64,000 nucleotides of DNA. Source: Citromicrobium sp. JLT1363 (GTDB taxonomy: Bacteria > Pseudomonadota > Alphaproteobacteria > Sphingomonadales > Sphingomonadaceae). Positions within the stretch are counted from its first letter, which is position 1, and each line of letters starts with the position of its first letter. Made by a program: the position numbers and the translations under genes. Shown here piece by piece: positions 9,342-17,595 of this stretch. The notes beneath the pieces were generated by a model. It saw only the letters and a list, made by a program, of their open reading frames with translations, was not told the origin of the DNA and did no database searches. The stretch spans positions 434,001 to 498,000 of the forward strand of contig NZ_AEUE01000001.1 of NCBI RefSeq assembly GCF_000186705.1. The letters are read 5' to 3'.

Positions 9342-11744
9342 ATGCGCTCTTCGTCCATTTCCACAATCCGTTTCGTCCTGCTCGGCACCGCCGCGCTTCT
9401 GCCCGCCGCCGCGCTCGCGCAATCGCCCGTCGCGCCGGAGGGTGAAGAAGCCGTGCCCGAAAGCGTGGGCAACGAAATCGTCGTCACCGCGCAGAAGATC
9501 GAACAGCGCGCCCAGGACGTGCCGATCACCATCAGCGCGCTGACCGGGGAGCGTATTTCCGATCTGGGCGTGACCGATCTGGACGAGCTTTCCAACTACG
9601 TCCCCGGCCTCAACATCCAGGAACAGAGCGCCAATAATCCCGGCATCGTGATCCGCGGGATCACGTCCGACAGCGGCTCCGCCCAGCAGGGCCCGCGCGT
9701 CACGCTGTACTACAACGGCGTCGATATCTCGCGTTCGCGCGGGTCGTACCAGGCGATCTACGACATGGAGCGGGTCGAGGTCATCAAGGGCCCGCAGGCC
9801 ACCTTGTTCGGCACCGCATCGGCGGTCGGCGCGATCAGCCTCGTCTCCGCGCGCCCGAAGCCCGGCCTTTCCGCCGCGATCACCGGGGGCACCGGCAACT
9901 TCGACGCGACGCTGCTTTCCGGCTTCGTCAATGCCGGTTCGGATGTGGTTGCCGGGCGCATTGCCTTCGAATGGCGCACGCGTGACGGCTATGTCGAAAA
10001 CCTCGCCACCAACCAGACCGAGGATCTGTACGCGAAGAACCAGTTCGGCGCGCGTGGCTCGCTGCGCTTCACGCCCACGCCCGACATCACCGTCGATCTG
10101 ATCGGCACCTACGACCAGCAGCGCCACGGCGGCACGCCCTTCATTTCGGGCACGCTCCCGGCCTTTGCCGGCGCGCCCGGCGGTGCTGCGAACGCGTTCG
10201 AGGATGCCAATCTGGGCGGATCGCCCTTTTCCGCGCAGGCGCTGGGCGGCGACCAGCTTGGTCTCGAGCGCGAAGTCTATGACGTGAATCTCACGGCAGA
10301 ATGGGTCTTCTCCGACAACTGGACCTTCACCACCGTCAACGGCTACCGCAAGTTCGACAGCGACGAGATCTTCGACGCCGATGGGTCCGCCGCGCCGTTC
10401 CTCGAATTCGCCGAAATTTCGCAGGGCGACCAGTTCAGCCACGAAGGCCGGTTCACCTATCTGGGCGACCGCCTGCGCGGTTCGTTCGGCTGGAACGTCT
10501 TCACCGAAGACGGCATCCAGAACGTGCCGTTCTCGACCGAGGAAGGCCTGTTCATTCAGTGCCTCACCACGGTTTTCGGTGCACCCGCCGTCCCCGGCGT
10601 TCCCTGCGTGGCACCCGACGGTTCGTCGCCGGCGACCGGGCTCACCGCGGCGCTGACCGGCGGTGCGCTCAGCGCGCTGCCCTACGCCTCCGTGTTCGAG
10701 AACCAGGGCCAGAACGACAGCTATTCGGTCTTCGCCGATGCCACCTTCATGCCGACCGACAGCCTGGAGCTGACGGCGGGCGTGCGTTACCTGTGGGAAG
10801 ACCGGTGGTCGGGCTTCCGCGCGGATGTTCCCGTACCCGTCTTCCCGAGCCTTCTGCCTGCGGCTCTGCGCGCGCAGCTGCTGGGCGCTCTGCCCAGCCT
10901 GGCAGTGTCGCTGATCCCCGGGCAGACTGACACCGGCGGGCAGACGGTCACGGCCGAGGACAGCTTCGATGCGTGGCTGCCGCGCTTCAACGTGCTCTAC
11001 CGCATCAGCCCCGATGTGAACGTGTTCGCCACGGTTTCGAAGGGCCGCCGTTCGCCGGTCGTCCAGGTGGATGCTGCCGGCCCCGATCCGGTCGCCGAGG
11101 AAACCGTGTGGAACTACGAAGGCGGGCTCAAGCTCGCTGCCGGCCCGGTCTCCGGCTCGCTTGGGGTCTATTACCAGGTCTATGACGACTTCCAGGTTTC
11201 CGTCGAAGATCCGAACAACCTCGGTTCCTTCATCACGCAGAGCGCAGGCAGCGCGAGCAATCTTGGCGTCGAGGCGGAAATCGCGGTGCAGGCGACCGAC
11301 TGGTTCAGCCTGTTCGGCAATGTCGGCTATATCGACGGCGGGATCGACGATGAGGCGGGCAATGGCCGGTTCGCCGGGGCGCGCTTCCGCCTGCAGCCGG
11401 AATGGCAGGCGGCGGGCGGCTTCACGCTCGATGTTCCGATCGGCGATGGCGCGCGCTTCTTTGCGACGCCTAGCGTGACGTACCGCAGCCGGATCGTGTT
11501 CGAACTGCCCAGCGCGACCCGCCCGGACCCGATCTCGCAGGGGCCGGTCACGCTGGTCAACGCGCGCGCGGGCATCTCGATCGACGACGAGCGGTTCGAG
11601 ATCGCGGGCTTCATCCGCAATGCCTTCGACGAAGATTACCTGCTCGACGCGGGCAACACGGGCGGCTCCTTCCGCATTCCGACCTACATCCCGGCCGAAC
11701 CGCGCCTGTTCGGCATCGAAGTGACCGCGCGCTTCGGCGATTGA
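9342..11744 (+). CDS. TonB-dependent outer membrane receptor 1
   Basis: 800 residues: signal peptide (about 1-27, PAAALAQ), TonB-box-like NEIVVTAQK, plug domain (about 55-165 with MERVEVIKGPQATLFGTASAVG) and a 22-strand barrel predicted for the rest, including the conserved DVNVFATVSKGRRSP and NAFDEDYLLD segments. The protein ends VTARFGD, so the last residue is not the usual aromatic. It stands alone upstream of a convergent PLP enzyme gene. The substrate cannot be deduced. Confidence 0.93.
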   Translation: MRSSSISTIRFVLLGTAALLPAAALAQSPVAPEGEEAVPESVGNEIVVTAQKIEQRAQDVPITISALTGERISDLGVTDLDELSNYVPGLNIQEQSANNPGIVIRGITSDSGSAQQGPRVTLYYNGVDISRSRGSYQAIYDMERVEVIKGPQATLFGTASAVGAISLVSARPKPGLSAAITGGTGNFDATLLSGFVNAGSDVVAGRIAFEWRTRDGYVENLATNQTEDLYAKNQFGARGSLRFTPTPDITVDLIGTYDQQRHGGTPFISGTLPAFAGAPGGAANAFEDANLGGSPFSAQALGGDQLGLEREVYDVNLTAEWVFSDNWTFTTVNGYRKFDSDEIFDADGSAAPFLEFAEISQGDQFSHEGRFTYLGDRLRGSFGWNVFTEDGIQNVPFSTEEGLFIQCLTTVFGAPAVPGVPCVAPDGSSPATGLTAALTGGALSALPYASVFENQGQNDSYSVFADATFMPTDSLELTAGVRYLWEDRWSGFRADVPVPVFPSLLPAALRAQLLGALPSLAVSLIPGQTDTGGQTVTAEDSFDAWLPRFNVLYRISPDVNVFATVSKGRRSPVVQVDAAGPDPVAEETVWNYEGGLKLAAGPVSGSLGVYYQVYDDFQVSVEDPNNLGSFITQSAGSASNLGVEAEIAVQATDWFSLFGNVGYIDGGIDDEAGNGRFAGARFRLQPEWQAAGGFTLDVPIGDGARFFATPSVTYRSRIVFELPSATRPDPISQGPVTLVNARAGISIDDERFEIAGFIRNAFDEDYLLDAGNTGGSFRIPTYIPAEPRLFGIEVTARFGD

Positions 11745-11747
11745 TGC

Positions 11748-11784
11748 AAAAAAATGGGCGGGGGCTCGAAAGCCTCCGCCCATT
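11748..11784 (-). terminator. Terminator of the PLP enzyme gene, shared with receptor 1
   Basis: Inverted repeat AATGGGCGGGGGC (11753-11765) and GCCTCCGCCCATT (11772-11784), 13 pairs with one G-T and a 6-base loop, flanked by A7 (11748-11754). On the minus strand this gives a strong stem followed by T7, 18 bases after the PLP gene stop. It also lies directly after the receptor stop and may act both ways. Confidence 0.85.
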
Positions 11785-11802
11785 CATCCGTTTCCGGGAG
11801 GA

Positions 11803-13119
11803 TCAGACCGCTTCGAGCGCCTGCTCGAAGTCCGCGATCAGGTCTTCGGCGTCCTCGATCCCGATGCTGATCCGCACCAGGCTGTCCGAAATGCCCAGCT
11901 GCTGGCGGCGGGCATGCGGCACCGAGAGGTGCGTCATGCTGGCCGGATGGCTGGCGAGCGTTTCCGTACCGCCCAGGCTGACGGCCAGCTTCGCCACTTT
12001 CAGCGCGTCGAGGAAGCGGAAGCTCTCCTCTTCGCCGCCCTTCAGGAACAGCGAGAAGGTGGAGCCTGCACCAAGGCAGTGGCGCGCGTAGATGTCCTTC
12101 TGCCGCTCGTCCTTCAGCATGCCGAGATAGCCGAGGCCTTCGACCTTGGGATGCTTGGCGAGGAATTCGCACACCTTCTCCGCATTCTCGCCCGCGCGCT
12201 GCATCCGCAGCTCGACGGTTTCCAGCGAACGCAGCAGCATCCAGGCGGTGTTGGGATCGGCGATGCCGCCCATCGTGTTGCGGATCATGCGGACAGGGTT
12301 CATCCACTTCTCGTCACCGGCAATGCTGCCTGCCACGAGGTCCGAGTGGCCGCCGACATATTTGGTCAGCGAATAGCACACGATGTCCGCGCCGTGCTCC
12401 AGCGGGCGCTGCCACAGCGGCCCGAGGAAGGTGTTGTCGATGGCAATCGGGCAATCGGCGGGCAGCGCCGCATCGCGCGCATCGCGGACCATCTCGATAT
12501 CGACCAGTGCGTTGGTCGGATTGCCCGGGCTTTCGAGGTAGATCATGGCGACCTTGCCGCCATTCTCGCTCGCCATGTCCTTCGCCTTGGCGAGAACCTC
12601 GTCGAATTCCTCACGCGTGGCGCCTGCGGGGAAGTCGATATATTTGACGCCGAACTTGCTCAGAACCTTGGCCACGAAGCCTTCGCTGGCGGCATAGAGC
12701 GGGCCGGAGTGCACGATGACATCGCCCGCACTGCAATAGGCCATCATCATCACGCAGATCGCGGTCATCCCGCTGGAGAAACACAGCGCGTCCTCCGCAC
12801 CGTCCCAGATGGCGAGGCGATCTTCCAGGATTTCCTGGTTGGGCCCGTTGAAGCGCGAATAGACGAGGCCTTCGGCACCGCCTTCGCGCATGCCGGTGAT
12901 CCCTTCGAAGTGGCGCTTGCCTGCGGCCGCGCTTTCGAAGGCGAAGGTGCTGGTCAGGAAGATCGGCGCCTTGAGCGATCCTTCGGACAGGGCGGGGTCG
13001 TAGCCATGGCCCATCATCAGCGTGGACGGCTTCATCTTGCGCCCTTCGATCTTGGTGATCTCGGGCTTGGGCTTGCGGCGGGGGGTAGGGGTTTCGACTG
13101 CGTCGACGGCGTCGGTCAT
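11803..13119 (-). CDS. Cys/Met metabolism PLP-dependent enzyme (cystathionine gamma-synthase family)
   Basis: 438-residue fold-type I PLP enzyme of the cystathionine gamma-synthase/O-succinylhomoserine sulfhydrylase/methionine gamma-lyase group. The PLP lysine is Lys253 in SLTKYVGGHSD; YSRFNGPNQEILEDR and SSGMTA supply phosphate-binding and active-site residues, and the C-terminus has the SLGGTETLASHPASMTH motif. About 30 extra charged N-terminal residues (PRRKPKPEITKIEGRKMK) precede the conserved core. Which of the reactions it performs cannot be fixed from sequence. Its mRNA leader is unusually structured and hides the ribosome site. Confidence 0.88.
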   Translation of the reverse strand: MTDAVDAVETPTPRRKPKPEITKIEGRKMKPSTLMMGHGYDPALSEGSLKAPIFLTSTFAFESAAAGKRHFEGITGMREGGAEGLVYSRFNGPNQEILEDRLAIWDGAEDALCFSSGMTAICVMMMAYCSAGDVIVHSGPLYAASEGFVAKVLSKFGVKYIDFPAGATREEFDEVLAKAKDMASENGGKVAMIYLESPGNPTNALVDIEMVRDARDAALPADCPIAIDNTFLGPLWQRPLEHGADIVCYSLTKYVGGHSDLVAGSIAGDEKWMNPVRMIRNTMGGIADPNTAWMLLRSLETVELRMQRAGENAEKVCEFLAKHPKVEGLGYLGMLKDERQKDIYARHCLGAGSTFSLFLKGGEEESFRFLDALKVAKLAVSLGGTETLASHPASMTHLSVPHARRQQLGISDSLVRISIGIEDAEDLIADFEQALEAV

Positions 13120-13126
13120 GCGAACG

Positions 13127-13159
13127 GCCTCCTCAAATGCACCCCCAGGGAGGCGGGGG
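13127..13159 (-). promoter_or_regulatory. Candidate SD-sequestering pseudoknot in the PLP gene leader
   Basis: Read on the minus strand, CCCCC (13159-13155) and GGGGG (13146-13142) form a stem whose loop contains GCCTCC (13154-13149). This loop is complementary to GGAGGC (13132-13127), which is part of the ribosome site GAGGAGG, 8 bases before the ATG. Stem sizes (5 and 5-6 pairs), a 2-base junction and a 9-base third loop fit an H-type pseudoknot. A second hairpin upstream (about 13172-13185, GGCC stems) has the same GCCTCC loop. SAM riboswitches of the SAM-II and SAM/SAH types work by this geometry, but I could not match their conserved bases. Confidence 0.4.
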
Positions 13160-13282
13160 CTCGGGTTCGAGGCATGGCCGGAGGCGGCCCGTTCCTAACC
13201 TCCGCAGGAACGCATCTCCACCGGCTGCCGATTGTCGAACGCGCGACTAGCCGGGCGGGTTTCCACGATCAAGTAGCGTGCA

Positions 13283-14689
13283 TCAAACCAGCGAGGCGAC
13301 GGCCCAGACCACGCCCACGATCAGGACTATGCCGAGCAGGTCCAGCACCAGCCCCGCAGTGACCATCCGCCCGATCCGGATTCGCCCGGTGGACCAGGCA
13401 ATGGCGTTCGGCCCGGTCCCGGCGGGCAGCATGAAGCCCCAGCTTGCCGCCAGCGCAACCGGCAGGGCAAGCAGTTCGGGCTGCGCGCCCAGCGCCACGA
13501 TCAGGCTGGCGACCACGGGCACGATGGCCGATGCGGTGGCGACGTTGCTGGCAAACTCGGTGATGAGGATCACCAGCGCGACCACGCACAGGGCCACCAG
13601 CAGCAGGGGCACGGCGGCCAGCGGCAGCAGCGCGTCGCCCAGCCAGGCGGCCAGCCCGCTGGCGGTCATCCCCGCGGCCAGCGCCAGCCCGCCGCCGAAC
13701 ATCATGATGACGCCCCAGGGCGCACGGTTGGCCTCCTCCCAGTCGAGCAGCGCGCGGCCCGTGCCGTCTGGCAGCAGGAACAGCGTCAGGCTCGCGGCGA
13801 TGGCGATGGTCCCATCGGTCAGCGAGCCTTCGGGCAGCAGCGGGCCCAGCAAAGGCTGGCCCATCCAGAGGAGGAAGGTGACGGCGACCACGGGCACGAG
13901 GCGCCTTTCGGGCGTGCTCCATGTCCGCTCGACCGGGATGGCAGCGCGCGCCGCAGCTGCATCGAAGGCCTGCTTGCCCACGCACTGCACGCGCGCGATG
14001 ATCGCGGCAGCCAGCGGAATGCCGAGGATCACCACTGGCAGGCCGTACAAGGTCCACGCGGCAAAGCTGATCTTTTCCCCGATCGTCTGGTCCAGCAGTC
14101 CGACCGCAATGGCATTCGTGGGCGAACCCACCAGCGTGCCCAGCCCGCCGATACTGCACGCAAAGGCAATGCCCATCGGCAGCGCGCCCGACAGGCCCTC
14201 GGTATCCCCCTCGGCCAGCCCGGCACTCGCGATCACGGCGAGCGCGACGGGCATCATGATAAGCGCGGTCGAGGTGTTGGAGATCATCATGGAAAGGATC
14301 GCCGCGCTGGCCATGAAGGCCAGCAGCAGCTTTCCGGGGCCGGCGCGCGGCCCGGCCAGCCGCAGTATGCCGAGCGAGAGGCGGCGGTGCAGGCCGACGC
14401 GTTCGATGGCCAGTGCGATGAAGGCTCCGCCCAGCAGCAGAAACAGGATCGGCGAGTAGTAGGCGCTGGCCGTTTCCCGCGCGTCCATCACCCCGGCGAA
14501 GGGGAGGACGAGGAAGGGCATCAGCGCGGTCGCGGTCAGCGGCAGGGCTTCGGTGATCCACCATGCGGCCATCAGCACGACGAGCCCGGCGACAATGAAC
14601 CCTTCGCGCGACAGACCCTCCGGTGTCGGCGCGAAGGTCGTCATCAGCAACGCGCCGGCACCGATCGCCAGCCCCGCCTTGCGAACCAT
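13283..14689 (-). CDS. DASS-family anion/dicarboxylate transporter
   Basis: 468 residues with about a dozen hydrophobic segments. The two family signatures are SNTSTALIMMPVALA and EFASNVATASAIVPVV, which form the substrate-and-sodium site of divalent anion:Na+ symporters (SLC13/CitT group). The ATG at 14689 is preceded by GGAGAGGGAGGGG; longer readings to 14980 run into the neighbouring gene on the other strand. Likely imports a di- or tricarboxylate, or sulfate. It lies behind the PLP gene's promoter on the same strand but separated from it by 163 bases. Confidence 0.88.
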   Translation of the reverse strand: MVRKAGLAIGAGALLMTTFAPTPEGLSREGFIVAGLVVLMAAWWITEALPLTATALMPFLVLPFAGVMDARETASAYYSPILFLLLGGAFIALAIERVGLHRRLSLGILRLAGPRAGPGKLLLAFMASAAILSMMISNTSTALIMMPVALAVIASAGLAEGDTEGLSGALPMGIAFACSIGGLGTLVGSPTNAIAVGLLDQTIGEKISFAAWTLYGLPVVILGIPLAAAIIARVQCVGKQAFDAAAARAAIPVERTWSTPERRLVPVVAVTFLLWMGQPLLGPLLPEGSLTDGTIAIAASLTLFLLPDGTGRALLDWEEANRAPWGVIMMFGGGLALAAGMTASGLAAWLGDALLPLAAVPLLLVALCVVALVILITEFASNVATASAIVPVVASLIVALGAQPELLALPVALAASWGFMLPAGTGPNAIAWSTGRIRIGRMVTAGLVLDLLGIVLIVGVVWAVASLV

Positions 14690-14816
14690 GTTCCCCTCCC
14701 TCTCCACCGCCCGTGATAGGGCTTCGGGCGGTTCCGGCAAGAGCGCTGGCGATGGGCGGGGTGCGCAGGCCGGGCGTTCAGCGCGGATGCATTGCCCGTC
14801 TGCCAGGGCAGGAGCC

Positions 14817-15476
14817 ATGAAAAGACGCAATTTCCTGGTCGGCGCGGGTGTCGCCGCGACCTGCTTCGCTGGTGTGGCGGCGACGCCGGGCGCCATGCTC
14901 ATGGCGCAGACCGCAGGCGCCACGTGGTCGATCGGCCCGACGCTCAGGGGCAAGAACCACTCGCCCGGGCTGCCCGCCACAATGCGCGAGACGCCCGAGG
15001 GGCCGGCGTTCGATTTTCCTTATCCGCGCGCGAGCGCAGGACATGTGCACTATGTCACCGCGCCTGCCGGTTCGCTCGCCGGGGCGAGCCGGATGGTGAT
15101 TCGCTACCGGATCGACGCGGCACCCGGAACGCGCTTCGTGGCGCAGGAAGATCCGCAGGGCACGGCGACGATCTCCCTCTATTTCCAGCGCGCGGGCGAC
15201 ACATGGACCATGCGCACGCCGCGCTATCGCTGGTATTCGCCCGAGGATCGTCTGGTTCCGCTCAGCCCCGGCACGCACGAGATCGCCATCGATTTCGATG
15301 AGGAATGGCATGCGATGACGCACGAACGGCGCTCCGCCATTCCGGGTGCGTTCGAGGCAGCATTGGCCCGCGCCGAAAGAGTGGGCTTCACCTTCGGCTC
15401 CGCGCCTCTGCGCGGACACGGCGTCTACGCCACCGGCCCTGCGCGTTTCACACTGCTGGATTTTCGGGTGGAATAG
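14817..15476 (+). CDS. Secreted protein of unknown function with Tat-like signal
   Basis: 219 residues starting MKRRNFLVGAGVAATCFAG, a twin-arginine-type signal (the R-R pair followed by N-F-L). The mature part (about 35-219) is probably beta-rich, with no catalytic motif that I recognise; aromatic-rich segments such as TMRTPRYRWYSPED suggest a carbohydrate-binding-like sandwich, which is a guess. The ATG at 14817 follows GGGCAGGAGCC. Divergent from the DASS transporter gene with 127 bases between the starts. Confidence 0.75.
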   Translation: MKRRNFLVGAGVAATCFAGVAATPGAMLMAQTAGATWSIGPTLRGKNHSPGLPATMRETPEGPAFDFPYPRASAGHVHYVTAPAGSLAGASRMVIRYRIDAAPGTRFVAQEDPQGTATISLYFQRAGDTWTMRTPRYRWYSPEDRLVPLSPGTHEIAIDFDEEWHAMTHERRSAIPGAFEAALARAERVGFTFGSAPLRGHGVYATGPARFTLLDFRVE

Positions 15477-15485
15477 GCGGCTGCG

Positions 15486-16088
15486 TCAGCCCGGTTCGAC
15501 ATCGAACTGGCGCACGTGCCAGCGCAACTGATCGGCGGAGGCGCCGGGCACGTCGTTGACCCGGCTCAGTACGATGTCGCCCGTCAGCTCCTGGCCGTTC
15601 GATCCGGTGATCGTGATGGGCGCGCTGTAATAGGTCGTGCCTGCCGCGCCCTCCAGCTGGCCGCCGGATGCGGAGACGGTGATCGTGCCGAAATCGGCAA
15701 ACCGCTCGGTCAAGGCGGCGCCGCTGGTGCCTTCGCGCGCCTGGCCGCGCATCAGCCCATAGGCCTGCTCGAATTCCTTGAGCTCCAGCGCCCGCACGAA
15801 GGCCTGCAGGACGTTGCGCGCACCCTTTTCGCCGCGCTCCGCCTCATCCTCCAGCGGCGCCGGGGTCAGATCGGGATAGCCTTCGTTGACGCCCGAACCA
15901 TCGGTGTAGCCCGGCGGCGGCGTTTCGCTGCCCGGTTTTTCGTCAGAGGTGGGCGTAGCTGACGCGACCGCGCCCGAATCATCCCCGATCGGGGGCGAAG
16001 GCTGCGGGGCATTGGCCGCATCGCATGCGGCAAGCGACATTGCGGAGAGGCCAAGGCAAAGGGCGGCGAGACAGCGTGCAGTGCTCAT
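15486..16088 (-). CDS. Putative lipoprotein
   Basis: 200 residues with lipobox SLAAC (Cys22), a Pro/Ser/Thr-rich flexible segment (about 25-75) and a compact C-terminal domain (about 85-200) that resembles NTF2/SnoaL-like folds by pattern (ARNVLQAFVRALELKEFEQAYGLMR). No catalytic residue pattern is recognised. It converges on the Tat-type gene with 9 bases between stops. Function unknown. Confidence 0.75.
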   Translation of the reverse strand: MSTARCLAALCLGLSAMSLAACDAANAPQPSPPIGDDSGAVASATPTSDEKPGSETPPPGYTDGSGVNEGYPDLTPAPLEDEAERGEKGARNVLQAFVRALELKEFEQAYGLMRGQAREGTSGAALTERFADFGTITVSASGGQLEGAAGTTYYSAPITITGSNGQELTGDIVLSRVNDVPGASADQLRWHVRQFDVEPG

Positions 16089-16153
16089 GCAAACTCAATT
16101 CGCATTCTTTCGCATCCGTTCCGCCGCCGCGTCGGGCTATCCGATTGCCGGAC

Positions 16154-16696
16154 CTACTTGGGCGCGAGAACCATCAGCATCTGACGGCCTTCGAGGCGCG
16201 GGAACGCTTCGACCTTGGCGATTTCCTCCACATCGTCGCGGACGCGGTTCAGAAGGTCCATGCCGATCTGCTGGTGCGCCATTTCACGACCGCGGAAGCG
16301 CAGGGTGACCTTCACTTTGTCGCCGTTCTCGATGAACTTGTTCACGTTGCGCATCTTCACGTCGTAATCGTGCGTGTCGATGTTCGGACGCATTTTGACT
16401 TCCTTGATGTCCTGCGTCTTCTGCGTCTTGCGCGCGAGGTTCGCCTTCTTCTGCGCTTCGTAGCGGTGCTTGCCGACATCCAGGAACTTGCACACGGGCG
16501 GGTCTGCGTTGGGCGAGACCTCGACCAGGTTCAGGCCCACTTCCTGAGCGCGCTCGATCGCTTCGCGCGTGCTGAGGACACCGATGTTCTCCCCGGTGTC
16601 GTCGATGACGCGGACCTTGGGGCTCTGGATAAAATTGTCGTAGCGCGGGCCGCTCTTGATAGGCGGCTGAAGGGAACGACGGGGGGGACGTGCTAT
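16154..16696 (-). CDS. infC: Translation initiation factor IF-3, AUA start
   Basis: IF-3 controls start codon fidelity on the 30S subunit. The reading frame gives ARPPRRSLQPP, then SGPRYDNFIQSPKVRVID (N domain), and later VCKFLDVGKHRYEAQKK and the C domain up to MLMVLAPK, 180 residues, normal length. There is no ATG, GTG or TTG in frame before the conserved N domain; the first standard start is a GTG at 16540, which would delete about 50 conserved residues. An ATA at 16696-16694 has AGGAG 8 bases upstream and is the best start. Non-canonical infC starts are a known autoregulatory device (AUU in E. coli). Confidence 0.9.
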   Translation of the reverse strand: MARPPRRSLQPPIKSGPRYDNFIQSPKVRVIDDTGENIGVLSTREAIERAQEVGLNLVEVSPNADPPVCKFLDVGKHRYEAQKKANLARKTQKTQDIKEVKMRPNIDTHDYDVKMRNVNKFIENGDKVKVTLRFRGREMAHQQIGMDLLNRVRDDVEEIAKVEAFPRLEGRQMLMVLAPK

Positions 16697-16806
16697 GGGA
16701 TGCTCTCCTGAAGTCTTTCGAATGGAGCGCCGTATTTAGGTCTTTTTTGCGCGATGCGAAAGGGGGGTAGGGCGGCGCACGCGCGAAATTGCGCGGCGCG
16801 TTGCAA

Positions 16807-17523
16807 TCAGGCTGCGCGTTCCTCCGCCCGCCAAAGCGGCAGGCGGACCAGCCGGTCGCGTACCGCGCATGCCGCCTCGATGGTTTCGGCGGGGCTCAGA
16901 CTGGCGCGAATCGCCGCGTGCCCGGCGTCCATCCCGCCCGTGAATGCCCCGAATGCAGGCAGCACCATGCGCGGGCCGTATCCCTCGTGCCGGGCGACCA
17001 CGGCGCAGGGGCGGCGGATGCGGCGCCCGCGTACCGTCACGTCGAGCTTGGGGTGCCAGTGGCCGGAAAGCTCGCTCCGCGTCTCGCCCGCGCGCGCCTC
17101 GTGGCGACAGATCACGCCGCCGATTTCGATCTCGGCGAATTGCTCGCCCCCGCATTCGGCAGGCGCGCCGTCGGTGTGGGCGGAGGCATCGTGATTGCCC
17201 GTCACCCAGATCCATTCCACCTCGTTCGTCAGGCTATCCAGCAGATCGCAGGCGGCAGGCTCCAGCCGTGCCGCGCCATCGGGATCGTGGAAATTGTCGC
17301 CCAGCGTGACGACCCGCCGTGCCTCCGTCTCTGCCACGGCCCGCTCCACCCGGTGCAGGGTTTCGCGGCTGTCGTAGGGCGGCAGCGGCTGGCCGTGCTG
17401 AGCGAAGAAGCTGGCCTTTTCGAGGTGCAGGTCGGCAACGAACAGCGTGTCCTCGCGCGGCCAGTAGACCGCACCGTCGCCGCGCAGAAGCAGCTCCGCT
17501 GTGCCGAACGAAAGGGGAACCAT
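16807..17523 (-). CDS. pdeM: Ligase-associated DNA damage response endonuclease PdeM
   Basis: 238-residue calcineurin-like metallophosphoesterase. Metal ligands: Asp31 and His33 (VADLHLEK), GDNFHD, TGNHD and GHWHPK. These match the PdeM family, usually encoded with an ATP-dependent ligase, an Lhr-type helicase and an mRNA 3'-end processing-like exonuclease. None of those partners is in this window. ATG 17523 follows GGGAGGG; extending the frame upstream would run through hemF. It is divergent from hemF, with 72 bases between starts. Confidence 0.87.
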   Translation of the reverse strand: MVPLSFGTAELLLRGDGAVYWPREDTLFVADLHLEKASFFAQHGQPLPPYDSRETLHRVERAVAETEARRVVTLGDNFHDPDGAARLEPAACDLLDSLTNEVEWIWVTGNHDASAHTDGAPAECGGEQFAEIEIGGVICRHEARAGETRSELSGHWHPKLDVTVRGRRIRRPCAVVARHEGYGPRMVLPAFGAFTGGMDAGHAAIRASLSPAETIEAACAVRDRLVRLPLWRAEERAA

Positions 17524-17529
17524 GGCCCT

Positions 17530-17581
17530 CCCTTGCCCAAGGCTGGCAGGCTTGGCAAGGGGAGGGGGCGTCAAGTATACA
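17530..17581 (+). promoter_or_regulatory. Putative hemF promoter with overlapping inverted repeat
   Basis: TTGGCA (17552-17557) and TATACA (17576-17581) spaced by 18 bases resemble a sigma-70 promoter. The inverted repeat CCCTTGCC (17530-17537) / GGCAAGGG (17554-17561), extended inward by AAG/CTT around one bulged C, overlaps the -35. The predicted start of transcription would leave a very short hemF leader, so the promoter call is tentative. Confidence 0.35.
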
Positions 17582-17595
17582 ACGACAGGAAGACG

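Noticed and set aside
9303-11783. An 826-codon open frame antisense to TonB receptor 1, and similar long antisense frames opposite receptor 3, PutA and others
   Set aside because: High-GC codon structure commonly opens the opposite strand. The translations lack recognisable domains and are rich in Arg, Ala, Gly, Asp and Val, while the sense frames are clear family members.
13120-13282. A standard SAM-II riboswitch before the PLP gene
   Set aside because: The conserved GCTAAA-type segments are absent. Only the pseudoknot geometry is suggestive, so it is reported as a candidate without ligand.
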